NCBI GenBank assembly: GCA_026125285.1
Contig: JAHCLO010000008.1
Location: 1-64,000, forward strand
DNA: 64,000 bases
Direction: 5' to 3'
Source of the DNA: Verrucomicrobiia bacterium
Lineage (GTDB): Bacteria > Verrucomicrobiota > Verrucomicrobiia > Limisphaerales > JADLHS01
Position numbers and translations under genes: made by a program. The notes under the pieces were generated by a model. The model ran no database searches. It had not been told where the DNA came from and saw only the letters and a list, made by a program, of their open reading frames with translations. Positions 26,622 to 35,897 of this stretch are shown here, piece after piece (within the stretch, counting starts at the first letter, position 1; every line of letters starts with the position of its first letter).

Positions 26622-26918
26622 GATCCGCTTGACCCGGTGTCGGCCACCGAACCCAACAATTACACCATTAAGATTTGGTCGCTCCGGCGAACCGCGAACT
26701 ACGGTTCGCCCCACGTGAATGAACGCCCGCTGAAAGTCCTGGGCGCGACGCTGGCTTCAGACGAGAGAACGGTGTTCATCGAGATTCCTGAAGTTCAGCC
26801 GACTTGGGGCATGGAGATTAAAGCAGCCTTGCGCGGCGCGGACGGTACACCATTCACACGGATACTGCATAACACGATTCATCGGTTGCAGTCGGGCCCA
26901 GCCAACAACGACAACTGA
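26622..26918 (+). pseudogene. C-terminal remnant of a PVC-type haem-binding/dehydrogenase protein
   Basis: About 98 codons ending at 26918 match in pattern the C-terminal domain of large PVC cytochrome/membrane-bound dehydrogenase proteins: N-Y-T-I-K-I-W, A-N-Y-G-S-P-H, L-A-S-D-E-R-T-V-F-I-E-I-P, W-G-M-E-I-K and I-H-N-T-I-H. The frame stays open upstream to 26364 but only through repeats (the 26433 palindrome and others), and no catalytic part is present. I read it as a gene remnant; a short expressed protein from 26364 cannot be excluded. Confidence 0.55.
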
Positions 26919-26957
26919 CGGTCACTTACTCACGCGCGGGCGTGTTGGCACGCGCAA

Positions 26958-28133
26958 TTACTGCCCCAGGCGCTGGCAGAACTTCTCGATGCGTTCGCAG
27001 CCCTTCTCGAGATTGGCCATGCTCGTGGCGTAACTGATGCGGATGTAATCATCCGCGCCAAAAGCGATGCCGGGCACGGCGGCGACTCTTTCCGTTTCGA
27101 GCAAGCGGGCGCAAAACTCCGTGGACTTGAGGCCGGTGCGCGAGATGTTCGGGAACAAATAAAACGCGCCCTTGGCATTCACGCACGAAAGACCGGAGAT
27201 GCTGTTGAGCTTCTGATGAGCATAGGTGCGGCGGCGATTGAATTCGGCGAGCCACTGCGGCAGGTGATCCTGCGGTCCGGTCAGCGCCACGACGCCGCCT
27301 TTTTGTGCGAATGAGGTTGGATTGCTCGTGCTGTGACTTTGGATGGCGTCCATCGCTCTGGCAATCGGTTCGGGTGCCGCCGTCCAGCCCAGTCGCCAGC
27401 CTGTCATGCTCCAGGCTTTGGCGAATCCGTGAATGAGAATCGTGTGTTCGCAATGTTTCTGCGAAAAACTCGCGACACTCTGATGAACCGCGCCATCGTA
27501 AAGCAAATGCTCGTAAATCTCATCGCTCATGATGAGAACACCCTTCTCCACGCAGATGTCGCCAAGGGCTTTGATTTCCTCGGGCGTATAGACACTGCCG
27601 GTCGGATTGCTGGGTGAATTGAGCAGGAAGATGCGCGTGCGCGGCGTAAGGGCCGCGCGCAATTGCGCGGGCGTGATCTTGAACTCCGTCTGGTCGGTCG
27701 TTTCCACGATCATCGGCGTGGCGCCGGCGAGCTTCACCATTTCAGGGTAACTCAGCCAATACGGCGCCGGGATGACAACTTCGTCCCCCACTTCGCAGGT
27801 GGCCATGAAGACGTTGTAACAGGAATGTTTGCCGCCGCAGGATACGATAATCTGCGAGGGCTTGTAGCTCAGGCCGTTCTCGCGTTGGTGTTTGTCGGCA
27901 ATGGCCTGGCGCAATTCGGGAATACCCGCGGCGGGGGTGTATTTGGTGAAACCGGCCGCCAGTGCTTTGGCCGCGGCATCTTTGATATGTTGCGGCGTGT
28001 CGAAATCCGGTTCGCCGACACCAAAGCCGACGACGTCGTGACCCTCGGCTTTCATCTGTTTGGCCTTCGAGTCAATCGCCAGCGTCAACGAAGGAGTCAG
28101 GGAAGCCGCCCGTTGCGAGATTTTGTAGTTCAT
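26958..28133 (-). CDS. Class I/II aminotransferase, aspartate aminotransferase-like
   Basis: PLP-dependent transaminase, 391 residues, most like bacterial aspartate aminotransferase of the Igamma type. Residues seen: G-E-P-D-F-D-T-P near the start, N-S-P-S-N-P-T-G (N176), D204 and Y207 (S-D-E-I-Y-E-H), the Schiff-base lysine K239 (F-A-K-A-W-S-M-T-G-W-R-L-G), and the R-I-S-Y-A-T substrate arginine near the end. It is a single-gene unit by spacing. Substrate (aspartate versus another acid) is inferred. Confidence 0.92.
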   Translation of the reverse strand: MNYKISQRAASLTPSLTLAIDSKAKQMKAEGHDVVGFGVGEPDFDTPQHIKDAAAKALAAGFTKYTPAAGIPELRQAIADKHQRENGLSYKPSQIIVSCGGKHSCYNVFMATCEVGDEVVIPAPYWLSYPEMVKLAGATPMIVETTDQTEFKITPAQLRAALTPRTRIFLLNSPSNPTGSVYTPEEIKALGDICVEKGVLIMSDEIYEHLLYDGAVHQSVASFSQKHCEHTILIHGFAKAWSMTGWRLGWTAAPEPIARAMDAIQSHSTSNPTSFAQKGGVVALTGPQDHLPQWLAEFNRRRTYAHQKLNSISGLSCVNAKGAFYLFPNISRTGLKSTEFCARLLETERVAAVPGIAFGADDYIRISYATSMANLEKGCERIEKFCQRLGQ

Positions 28134-28322
28134 AACCTGGCAAAAGCATTAGCAGCGGGGCAGGGGAGCGCAAGCGGTTTTGCGGTCACCTGCGAGAGTC
28201 GGCTACGGCCTGACTGCCCGGTACAAACGCCGGTCATAATCCGTCGCGATTGCATCGTGAAAGAAGACCGGCGATGGGGCAATGCGGCCACGGAGTTGGC
28301 TCGCGCGTGAACCCCATTCCCG

Positions 28323-28500
28323 TCAGCGTTCCTGCGATTTGGCCCACACCCGGCATAGCTCGTCGAAGGCCGGCTCGTTCGTGAGCATCGCGTGAAGTTG
28401 CGGCGCGTACAATTCCACAAACCAGATCATCTGCCGCATGAAGAAATCGCATTGCTGCCACTGCGGTTGATCGCGTGCCACCAAATGCGTCAGGCGGTAG
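28323..28500 (-). pseudogene. C-terminal fragment of an unknown gene
   Basis: On the minus strand about 58 codons read as a plausible helical protein end (W-Q-Q-C-D-F-F-M-R-Q-M-I-W-F-V-E-L-Y-A-P). It stops at 28323 and is continuous only into DNA that belongs to the transposase from about 28500. I therefore read it as the tail of a gene cut by the IS4 element. I do not recognise the family. Confidence 0.35.
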
Positions 28501-29481
28501 GCCAGCCACCTGGCCCGCGTCCAACGCGAACTCAGCGGCCAGCCCGTCAGCTTGGGCAGTTTTTCCGAAGCCCAACATTTGACCGACCCGGTCTGGCTGG
28601 AACGGCTCTTCACCGAATTGGCCGCACAGGTCCCCAGCCCGGCCCTGCGCGACCCGCATCAAGCCTGGCAGCAATGGTTCGCCCGCGACGCCTCGCTCCT
28701 GCCCGCGCTGCCGCGGATGCACTGGGCGCTCTTCGGCGGCGGCAAGGCCAAGCAGAACGGCCAATCGAATCAGGCCGTGCGCCTGCACCTGTCCTTCAAC
28801 CTGCTGGAGGACAAACCCGCCGCCGCCCAAATTACCCACGGCAAAATCTGCGAACGCAAAACGTGGAAAACCCAGTGGGAGCGCGGGGCCGCCTACGTGG
28901 GCGACCGGCTCTACAGCGAAGACTACCAAGGCTTGCGCGAACTCGACGCCCGGGGCTGCGCGTACATTGTGCGGCTGCGCGACGATGCCGTCGTCACCGT
29001 ACAGGAAGAACTGCCCGTGACCGCGGCGGATCGCGCCGCCGGGGTAACCCGGCAGGCGTGGGTGCAACTGGGCCGCCGGGCCTGTGATCGCATTACCGGC
29101 GTACGCGTGGTCTGGGTGCAGAGCGCCACGGCGGGCGAGCTGCGCCTGGCGACGAATCTCCCGGTGCCGGAAGCCCCCGCCGAACTCGTCTCGGTGATGT
29201 ATCGGCGGCGCTGGCAGATTGAAGGTTTTTTCAAATGGCTCAAATGCCTGCTGGGCTGTCGGCACTGGCTGGCCGAGAGTCAGCGCGGCGTCACGATCCA
29301 ACTCTATCTGGCGTTGATCGCCGCCGTGTTGCTGCAACTGGCCCTCGGGCAGCGGCCCACCAAACGCATGTTGGAATTGCTCCGGCTCTATCAACTGGGC
29401 TGGGCCACCTTGGCAGAACTGACCGCCGGGCTGGCACGCGAACACGCACGGGGCAAACTGCGGACCAGCAAGAAATCCTGA
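28501..29481 (+). mobile_element. 5'-truncated IS4-family transposase
   Basis: The frame is open from 28501, just after a stop, and an accepted start (TTG) is at 28552. The 309-residue product keeps the whole DDE core with first aspartate D46 (R-D-A-S-L-L-P-A-L-P), D118 (Y-V-G-D-R-L-Y) and E224 in the IS4 signature Y217-R220-E224-K231. IS4 transposases usually have roughly 80-100 more N-terminal residues (DNA binding); these are missing, and the upstream DNA is unrelated. The insertion sequence is therefore probably dead. I found no terminal inverted repeats. Confidence 0.8.
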
Positions 29482-29856
29482 CCTCGGCTTCCGGCCCCGC
29501 GCGGTGACGCGGCGGTTGGCGGCCGTGCTTTGCCTCAATCCATCCAGGCGGCGGCCCCTCGCCCCATGGTCGATCTGCAATGACACCGCCCCACCGTGCG
29601 GCTTCCCTCGCCAGCCATCCCCATGCCGAACACTACTGGTCACAGACCGGCGCTCCGATTTCACCCCGCCGGCGATGCCCTGGCTCAGGTCGTCAAGGAT
29701 TCAAGATTTCGTGACGACAACCGGCGAACGGACGCCGGGGGATGACCGCCGATGGGTGAAATTAAAACTTTCTCGGCAAGTGTGTGAACGGTGAGATTTG
29801 TCTGAAGTCAGATCGAACTGACGTTCGATGCTACTTCCATTGGGTGGCAGCGGACG
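29482..29856. other. Non-coding region after the IS4 remnant
   Basis: No gene is visible. It is probably leftover IS end and repeat DNA: the right half (29813-29866) holds two TGAC-loop hairpins listed separately. The only long open frame overlaps the transposase on the other strand and has no domain. Confidence 0.5.
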
Positions 29857-29866
29857 TCAGTCCGCT
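29813..29866. repeat. Pair of TGAC-loop hairpins
   Basis: TCGAAC-TGAC-GTTCGA (29813-29828) and AGCGGAC-GTCA-GTCCGCT (29849-29866, which reads with a TGAC loop on the minus strand) are perfect stem-loops. The stems differ but the 4-base loop is the same. Similar hairpins occur at 43202-43219 and 61871-61898. Confidence 0.65.
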
Positions 29867-30396
29867 TCATTTTCATGGTGGGAATTGAGGCTAATCCGGC
29901 CGATTGACCTTGATGGCCCGGTAGAATTGCCGCGGGGCGTTCGCGGGTTCTCGTCGAGTGATCCCGCTCTGAAATCCCGTGTAATAGAGGTTGGTCGCTG
30001 CCAAGGTGTGCCAGTGGACCAGATTGGTCGAACTTTGCAGAGATATCCATCTGCCTTGAATGAACGATCTATGACGGCATTTGTGTTTGTAGCTATCTTG
30101 GATAAAGCGATTTGTATCTGTGTCTGCAAGACTTCTTCCAACGGCTGTTTGCTGGTAGGTTGACCATCTTGGACAAATACATGAAACTGGTAGTACCCAC
30201 CTTCGAGGTCATTTTGCCACACATCCATCCAGAAACTATCAGCGATGCTCAACGCATGGTCGAACACCTTCTCCAAACTACCGACAGGCAGATTGGTCAC
30301 TGCCGGACCTGACTGCGCCCTCAGTTCGACAGCAAGGAAGATGGGTATGCTCATGAGGGCCGAGGGGAGGAGGCCGGCAAAGATTTTCATACGCAC
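29857..30396 (-). CDS. Secreted protein of unknown function
   Basis: 179 residues with a likely signal peptide (M-R-M-K-I-F-A-G-L-L-P-S-A-L-M-S, cut near L-R-A-Q about 28). The mature part is helical and then polar; the last 20 residues (S-I-G-R-I-S-L-N-S-H-H) are encoded by the hairpin-rich repeat DNA at 29857-29870 and beyond, so the natural end may lie earlier. AAAGGA about 17 bases upstream is a weak ribosome site. By eye the DNA is less GC-rich than its neighbours, which may indicate transfer. I recognise no domain. Confidence 0.5.
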   Translation of the reverse strand: MRMKIFAGLLPSALMSIPIFLAVELRAQSGPAVTNLPVGSLEKVFDHALSIADSFWMDVWQNDLEGGYYQFHVFVQDGQPTSKQPLEEVLQTQIQIALSKIATNTNAVIDRSFKADGYLCKVRPIWSTGTPWQRPTSITRDFRAGSLDENPRTPRGNSTGPSRSIGRISLNSHHENEAD

Positions 30397-31043
30397 CGGG
30401 TTGTCCTTTACCTGAAAATCATCCGGCAGGCGAAGCCTTTTTTCGACATCTTGCCCCCGTGGCAGCGGACATCTGTTCCTGCAGTAGGGCGCGCATCCTT
30501 GCTGCCCGGGCCGAAGCGTACGTTTCTGTGCGCTGGCTGGAGTTCTCGGATCCGCCGCAACCGATGCGTCCTTTCCGCCGGGCTGCCCGTCCTCCGTAGC
30601 AAACTACTGCGGAGGGTGGAGAGGCACCGGCTCTACGGCAAGCAGGGATGCTCGCCGCTACTTGAGTTCGCCCTCAAATAATTTCGTGGACGATGCCGCA
30701 TTGTCGACATGCGGCGGGGGACAGGTCGGCCAGCTTGTCGCGCGCGGGGTCTGGAGTTTTTTTGCGGCGGCAGAGGGAAGGCGTTCCGTTCAATCAGTTC
30801 CAGGAGCATCCGCTGATCCTCCGCCCGGGTCGCGACCGGCTTTCCTGAGTGTGGAATCCCGCCAATGGCTGCCGACTGTACGTCCACGGTAACGGATTGT
30901 CACGTCGCAGATTTCACGCGAGACGGAGGATATAAGCCGTCTTGTTGGGCGCGAACTGGTGGCGCGAGTCTTGACTGTTCAAGGCGACGTGATCCCCGGA
31001 AACTTGCCGAGGAAAGCGACCCGGCCTCGAAGCCAGCGTATCA
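30397..31043. other. Non-coding, repeat-rich region
   Basis: About 650 bases with no convincing gene on either strand. It is dominated by the 180-base palindromic element at 30482-30662 (listed separately) and GC-rich spacer. It separates two minus-strand genes for secreted or pilin-like proteins. Confidence 0.55.
30482..30662. repeat. Large imperfect palindromic element
   Basis: Outer arms AGTAGGGCGCGCATCC... (30482-30505) and ...GGGATGCTCGCCGCTACT (30637-30662) pair with two one-base bulges. A nested stem forms around CCTCCG / CGGAGG (about 30590-30615). It resembles the other palindromes of the window in size and GC content. Confidence 0.6.
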
Positions 31044-31895
31044 TCAATCCCAGTTTTGCCGGACGGCGGACTGGAGACGGCGGTAGTCGGGGAATTCTTG
31101 CGGGAGAACGGATTGACCCAGTTCACGAAAGATTTTGGGCACACCCCACTTCCAGCGTTGCACATGACCATCGGCGAAAGAGAGACTCGCGCCTTGATTG
31201 TGGCGATTGGCGGGCAGATCAAACCAAATGCCGTCCCAGTGACTGCCCGGCGGCGGAATGCCGAACAGCGCATCGAGAATTCCTTCCTCGTGAACGTCAA
31301 TGAAGGCGAAGATGTCTGCCGGACGTTGGATTTGCGTGAGGCGCTGATAACTCGGAATCCACCAAAGCCCCGAGTAGGGGCCGCCCAGGCCATTGAGCGA
31401 CTGGCTCAGGTTGTAACTGCGCGTGCGGGGAATGGTGGACGGAACGCCGGGTCGAAGCTCCACCACCGAACGATCCGCCGGACAATGGTAAATCGCGGCG
31501 CTGCGGTTGTAGCGGAACAGGTATCCTTTCTCAATATTTGCGGTGGTGGTGTCCGTACGCGTGTTGCCCGGACACCAGGTCTGGTCCAGTTCCAACCCGG
31601 GGATCGGCTGGCCCGTATCAATATCGTAAACCGAATTGTTCGGCGGCAACGTATCGTTGTGGTCATGGGCATACATGGTCCAGCACAACGTGAGTTGCTT
31701 GAGATTGTTGAGGCAGGCGGTGTTCAGGGCGTGACGTTTGCCCCGGGCCAGAGCCGGCAACAGAAGCGAGGCGAGCAGGGCAATGATGGCGATGACGACC
31801 AGCAGTTCCGTGAGGGTGAACGCGGCGCCGCGGCGCACGCGGCGCTGGAGCGCGAATGGTGCGCCAGGTTTACGGTTTGCACGCTGTTCTCTCAT
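31044..31895 (-). CDS. Pseudopilin-like protein with H-X9-DG C-terminus
   Basis: 283 residues from the ATG at 31895 (M-R-E-Q-R-A). Prepilin leader ends [18 protein letters not shown]; the cleavage point is just before F-T-L. The C-terminal region carries the H-X9-DG motif ([14 protein letters not shown]), the hallmark of a family greatly expanded in Planctomycetes and Verrucomicrobia. Such proteins are presumed to be pseudopilus-like surface or secretion components; their function is not known. It is a single gene, away from the secretion operon. Confidence 0.88.
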   Translation of the reverse strand: MREQRANRKPGAPFALQRRVRRGAAFTLTELLVVIAIIALLASLLLPALARGKRHALNTACLNNLKQLTLCWTMYAHDHNDTLPPNNSVYDIDTGQPIPGLELDQTWCPGNTRTDTTTANIEKGYLFRYNRSAAIYHCPADRSVVELRPGVPSTIPRTRSYNLSQSLNGLGGPYSGLWWIPSYQRLTQIQRPADIFAFIDVHEEGILDALFGIPPPGSHWDGIWFDLPANRHNQGASLSFADGHVQRWKWGVPKIFRELGQSVLPQEFPDYRRLQSAVRQNWD

Positions 31896-32175
31896 GCTGA
31901 TTGATTGAATGGTGCTGACGAAGAAATCATACACGGGAATTCAAGATGCGCGAGTTCGATCTGGCAGTCCGTCAAGCCTGTGAAATGGATTGCAGCAAAT
32001 GGGGCTGGAAAACCAACGCAGTTTCCCTATGGTGATCCAGCAATGGCCAGCCAGCACAAGTCCGCCAAGAACTTCAGGCAAATTGCCAGCCGGCTTCGTG
32101 GTGCAGCCATGTTTCACTGGCCTGGCAAAAAGGGTGTTTCTCGAAGCCATGGCCATCAATTACTCGGAGGAACCA

Positions 32176-32865
32176 ATGAGTGAAATCACCGTGGAAGCCA
32201 ACAATGTTCACAAGAGCTACTTACTGGGGGCCACGGCGGTCGGCGCGCTCCGGGGCGTGGACCTGTCGGTAATGCGGGGCGAGTTCGTGGCGCTTATGGG
32301 TCCGTCGGGTTGTGGCAAGACCACGCTGTTGAACATCATCGGGGCCATTGATCTTCCCTCGCGTGGCAGCGTGAGAATTGAAGGCGTGGATTTGCAGGGA
32401 CTTTCGGACGATCACCTCGCGGACCTGCGGCGGGACCGGCTTGGCATGGTGTTCCAGTTCTACAACCTAATACCCACGCTCACGGCCCGGGAGAATGTGG
32501 AAATTCCGATGCAGTTTAAGGGCGCGAAGGCCGCCGCGCAACGGAGTCGCGCGCTCGAGTTGCTGGAGCGCGTGGGGCTGAAGGACCGGGCGGATCACAA
32601 GCCCTCTGAACTCTCCGGCGGCGAGCAGCAGCGGGTGTCCATCGCGCGCGCGCTCGCCAACGAACCCGCCCTTGTGTTGCTCGACGAGCCGACTGGTGAT
32701 CTCGACAGTGCGACGGGCGCCGAGGTAATCGCGCTGTTGCGGGATTTGAACCGGCGAGAACAGGTGACGATGGTGATCGCCACGCATGATCACACCATCG
32801 CGGAGCAGAGTTCGCGAATTGTGAAGCTGCGGGACGGCAAAATCGAGACCCCGGCCGCATCATGA
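32176..32865 (+). CDS. ABC transporter ATPase, LolD/MacB type
   Basis: 229 residues from ATG 32176, with GGAGGA 8 bases upstream as ribosome site. Walker A G-P-S-G-C-G-K-T-T, Q-loop F-Q-F-Y-N-L-I-P, signature L-S-G-G-E-Q-Q-R-V, Walker B L-L-D-E-P-T-G-D-L-D and switch histidine (A-T-H-D) are all present. The E-P-T-G-D-L-D form is usual in LolD/MacB/FtsE-like exporters. The next gene, overlapping as ATGA, is its FtsX-like permease. Cargo may be lipoproteins, peptides or another envelope molecule; it is not determined. Confidence 0.95.
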   Translation: MSEITVEANNVHKSYLLGATAVGALRGVDLSVMRGEFVALMGPSGCGKTTLLNIIGAIDLPSRGSVRIEGVDLQGLSDDHLADLRRDRLGMVFQFYNLIPTLTARENVEIPMQFKGAKAAAQRSRALELLERVGLKDRADHKPSELSGGEQQRVSIARALANEPALVLLDEPTGDLDSATGAEVIALLRDLNRREQVTMVIATHDHTIAEQSSRIVKLRDGKIETPAAS

Positions 32866-35621
32866 GCGCGTCTCTCCGCTACGTATTCCGCAACTTTGGG
32901 CGGCGCCGGTTGCGCACCATCACGGGCGCGCTCGGCATCTTCCTGACCATCGCGCTGCTGGTTGCCATCCAGATTGGTCTGGATTCCATCTCCACTTCGT
33001 ACACCGATCTGGTGGCACTGCAAGCCGGCAAGGCCGACCTGCTGATTACTGCGCGGGGTGGTCACCTGTTCCACCCCGAGCCGTTCGATCCGGCGGTGGT
33101 GTGGTCAAAGCTGGCCGAGAAATCAGAGTTGCGCGGACTGGCGCCGCGATGGGTTGGCATTGTCCAGATTCAGACGGACCTCGGTTCGCGGGACGCCCTG
33201 TTGATCGGTGTTGATCCGCTGGCGGAGCGCGAGTTCGATGCGTCGGGATTGCATCCGGAACCGAAGCTCCGCGGCAATTCGTGCGCGATTTCACCGGCGC
33301 TCGCCAAACGCCTGAATGTCAAGCCCGGCAGCCGGTTGTCCGTGTTGTCCCCGGTTTACGGAAGCGAGACGGAACTGGAACTGGAACTGGTTGTGGACCG
33401 TCAGTTGATTCTGCCGCAAGAAGTGCGCGAGTTCATTGTCGTCAACGATACCACCGTGCGCGCCATTCTGGGCGAGAGGGATCGCGTGCATTTTCTGGCC
33501 GGAACGTTCAGGAAACCCGAGTCCTATTATGACAGCCGCGATCTTCATGCAAGCGTACTACGGTTGAAACGCGCCGGTGAAGCCATCGCCGCCGACCTCG
33601 GCATGGACTTCGACGTGCGGCTGCCCAAGGCAGCCGCGATCACTGTGTTCCAGAATGTCGCGTCGCCGTTGCGCGCCGTTTTCGGCGTGTTCGCGGTGCT
33701 TGCGCTAACCATAACGGGCTTGCTCATCTACTCGATTGTTTCGGTGGCCGTCGAGGAGCGCATCCGCGAATACGCGATTCTTCGCACAGTTGGAGCGCGC
33801 CGGACAGACGTTTTCCGACTGGTGCTGAGTGAGTCGGTTTTCCTGTGCATCCTTGGCGTGCTCCCGGGTGTGCTCGCTGGAACAGCCGTGGCGAAGTTCA
33901 TCGTGACCCTCATCGAACTGGCGATGCAGGCGCAGATCGGGTCGGTCACACTGGCGTTCTCGTGGTCGAACTTGCTGCTGGCGCTGGGTGCGGGCACGGT
34001 CTTGTCCGTTGGCAGTGCGTTGATTCCTGCCCTGCAAGCGACGCGCTGGCATATCGTTGATGCATTGGATCCGTTGCGGCGCGGACAAATCCGCGTAGAA
34101 GCGCGGCAGGAGGGTGGCACGAATCGGCCGCTGTTGTTTACCGGCATTGCGCTCTCGGCGCTTTCGGTGGTGGTGTTCTTCGTGCTCCCAACCGCGTTCC
34201 TCTCGGGCAACAGTTCACTGATCGGCACGGTGGTGTTGTGTCTGTTGCTCACGATCCTGCTGGGCTTCACGCTCGTGGCGGCCGGGGCGCTGCCGATGAT
34301 TGAAGGCGTGATCATGCGGATGCTGGCCGTGGTGCTTGGGCCGACTGCCGAACTGGCACGCCGCAACCTGGAGCGGCATCGGCGCCGTAACACGACGACT
34401 GCCTTGATGTTTGTCCTTTCCATCTCGCTCGTTATTTTTGTGGCGAGCCTCGTAGTTTTGTTCAGCCGCATGTCCATAACCATGGTGGAACATTTCAACG
34501 GCGCCGATATTCGGCTGCAATCGGATGATGCTGGCGCGCTGGGGTTCAAGACCGAACTTACCGGCGTGAGTGGCGTGGAGCGCGTTTCGGAAGTGCATGT
34601 GTTGCGCAGCCGCAGCCAGCGCGGCACGGCGTACGATGTGGTCCTCAGTGATCTGGTGGGTATGAAACATTTGTGGCTCGTGCCGTTCGGAGTGGACGCG
34701 GACCTGCCTCGCGTGCTTTACACGGATCACATCCGCTATGCTGATGGCGGCCTGGAGGGTCTGCTCCGCGTGGCGAATTATCAGCCGGCGACAAACTCAG
34801 CCGGCGACATTCCGGAAGCCCCGCCCGTTGTTCTGAGCCTTGCGGCGGCGCGGTTTCTGGAGGTTCGCACCGGCGATCTGGTGCAACTGGCGTTTTATCT
34901 GGGACCAAACCGGCGGACGGGGCGATTTCAAGTCGCGGCAATTTGCGAAACGTTGGCCGGCTTTGACAACTTCCGTTCGCGCGTGGCCAATGCCATCGGC
35001 TCCGGGATGCTGATGCCAATGTCCAGCTTTCGGGAGTTGACTGATTACGCGCCCGATGAGGCCAAGTTGGTCCGCTATCTTCTCAAGGTAGGCGGCGATG
35101 AGAACGCGCAGAGAGCGGCGGCCGCGGAAATCCGGGATCGCTTTGATCTGCGGTTCCGTTTCGGCGTTCGATCAGTGGCCGAGCAGAAGCGCGAGGCGCA
35201 GGTGGTTTACTGGGCGACGCAGGTGTTCTTCGGACTGCTGCTGGCGGTGGCGGTGGTGATCTCGGTGTTCGCGTTGATCGCGTCCATGGCCACCGCCGTG
35301 ATCGAGCGACGGTGGGAGATGGGGATGTTGCGGGCGCTGGGTTTGCGGCGGTCACAATTGTTCCGGATGTTTCTGGGCGAAGCGCTGGGGCTGACGCTTT
35401 CGGCGGGGGTAGCAGGCGGTGCCATCGGCTTCACGCTCGCGTGGCTGTTTGTGCTGGAGGCGGGAAGCCTGGCGGAAATCCCGGTCGTGTTCACCATGCC
35501 GTATCTGACTTTTCTCGCAACCTTCGGGATCAGCGTGCTGGCGGGCACGGTGGCGGCTTACTTGCCGACCCGCGGCTTGTTGCGGAAAACGGCGGCGGAA
35601 ATCTTGCGCCTCGGAAGCTGA
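32862..35621 (+). CDS. ABC transporter permease with two FtsX domains
   Basis: 919 residues, partner of the ATPase before it (ATGA overlap). An N-terminal membrane helix (about 20-45) is followed by a large extracytoplasmic domain to about 270, then a first FtsX block of three helices (about 275-410; E-Y-A-I-L-R-T-V-G-A-R-R motif). There are further helices at about 425-540, a second extracytoplasmic domain, and a final FtsX block (about 795-910; W-E-M-G-M-L-R-A-L-G-L-R-R). This double-FtsX layout fits LolC/E- or MacB-like mechanotransmission exporters, here with both halves in one chain. Confidence 0.92.
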   Translation: MSASLRYVFRNFGRRRLRTITGALGIFLTIALLVAIQIGLDSISTSYTDLVALQAGKADLLITARGGHLFHPEPFDPAVVWSKLAEKSELRGLAPRWVGIVQIQTDLGSRDALLIGVDPLAEREFDASGLHPEPKLRGNSCAISPALAKRLNVKPGSRLSVLSPVYGSETELELELVVDRQLILPQEVREFIVVNDTTVRAILGERDRVHFLAGTFRKPESYYDSRDLHASVLRLKRAGEAIAADLGMDFDVRLPKAAAITVFQNVASPLRAVFGVFAVLALTITGLLIYSIVSVAVEERIREYAILRTVGARRTDVFRLVLSESVFLCILGVLPGVLAGTAVAKFIVTLIELAMQAQIGSVTLAFSWSNLLLALGAGTVLSVGSALIPALQATRWHIVDALDPLRRGQIRVEARQEGGTNRPLLFTGIALSALSVVVFFVLPTAFLSGNSSLIGTVVLCLLLTILLGFTLVAAGALPMIEGVIMRMLAVVLGPTAELARRNLERHRRRNTTTALMFVLSISLVIFVASLVVLFSRMSITMVEHFNGADIRLQSDDAGALGFKTELTGVSGVERVSEVHVLRSRSQRGTAYDVVLSDLVGMKHLWLVPFGVDADLPRVLYTDHIRYADGGLEGLLRVANYQPATNSAGDIPEAPPVVLSLAAARFLEVRTGDLVQLAFYLGPNRRTGRFQVAAICETLAGFDNFRSRVANAIGSGMLMPMSSFRELTDYAPDEAKLVRYLLKVGGDENAQRAAAAEIRDRFDLRFRFGVRSVAEQKREAQVVYWATQVFFGLLLAVAVVISVFALIASMATAVIERRWEMGMLRALGLRRSQLFRMFLGEALGLTLSAGVAGGAIGFTLAWLFVLEAGSLAEIPVVFTMPYLTFLATFGISVLAGTVAAYLPTRGLLRKTAAEILRLGS

Positions 35622-35897
35622 GGAACGAAACCGTCAGCTCTGGCCCGAGCGCCGAATTGACGAAGGCCGTAGTTTCGGGAATCCACCGCCGGGGCTGATG
35701 CAAGTTGGACAGCTTGATCATTCGGGTGGAGTCGCGGTTTGCACTTGGTGCAAAACGTGTCCGTCCGACGGCGTGGCAGCCTCTGTGATCGCGGCGAACC
35801 GGAACGAGGTGGGTGAAGCGGTGAAAACCATGGCGCCGCTTTTCCCTTGAACCACGCTTTGCCTTTGGACACGCTGCGCGCGAACCCAACACTCTCA

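Noticed and set aside
28234..29664. 476-codon minus-strand frame over the IS4 transposase
   Set aside because: Antisense of a transposase with all catalytic motifs on the plus strand.
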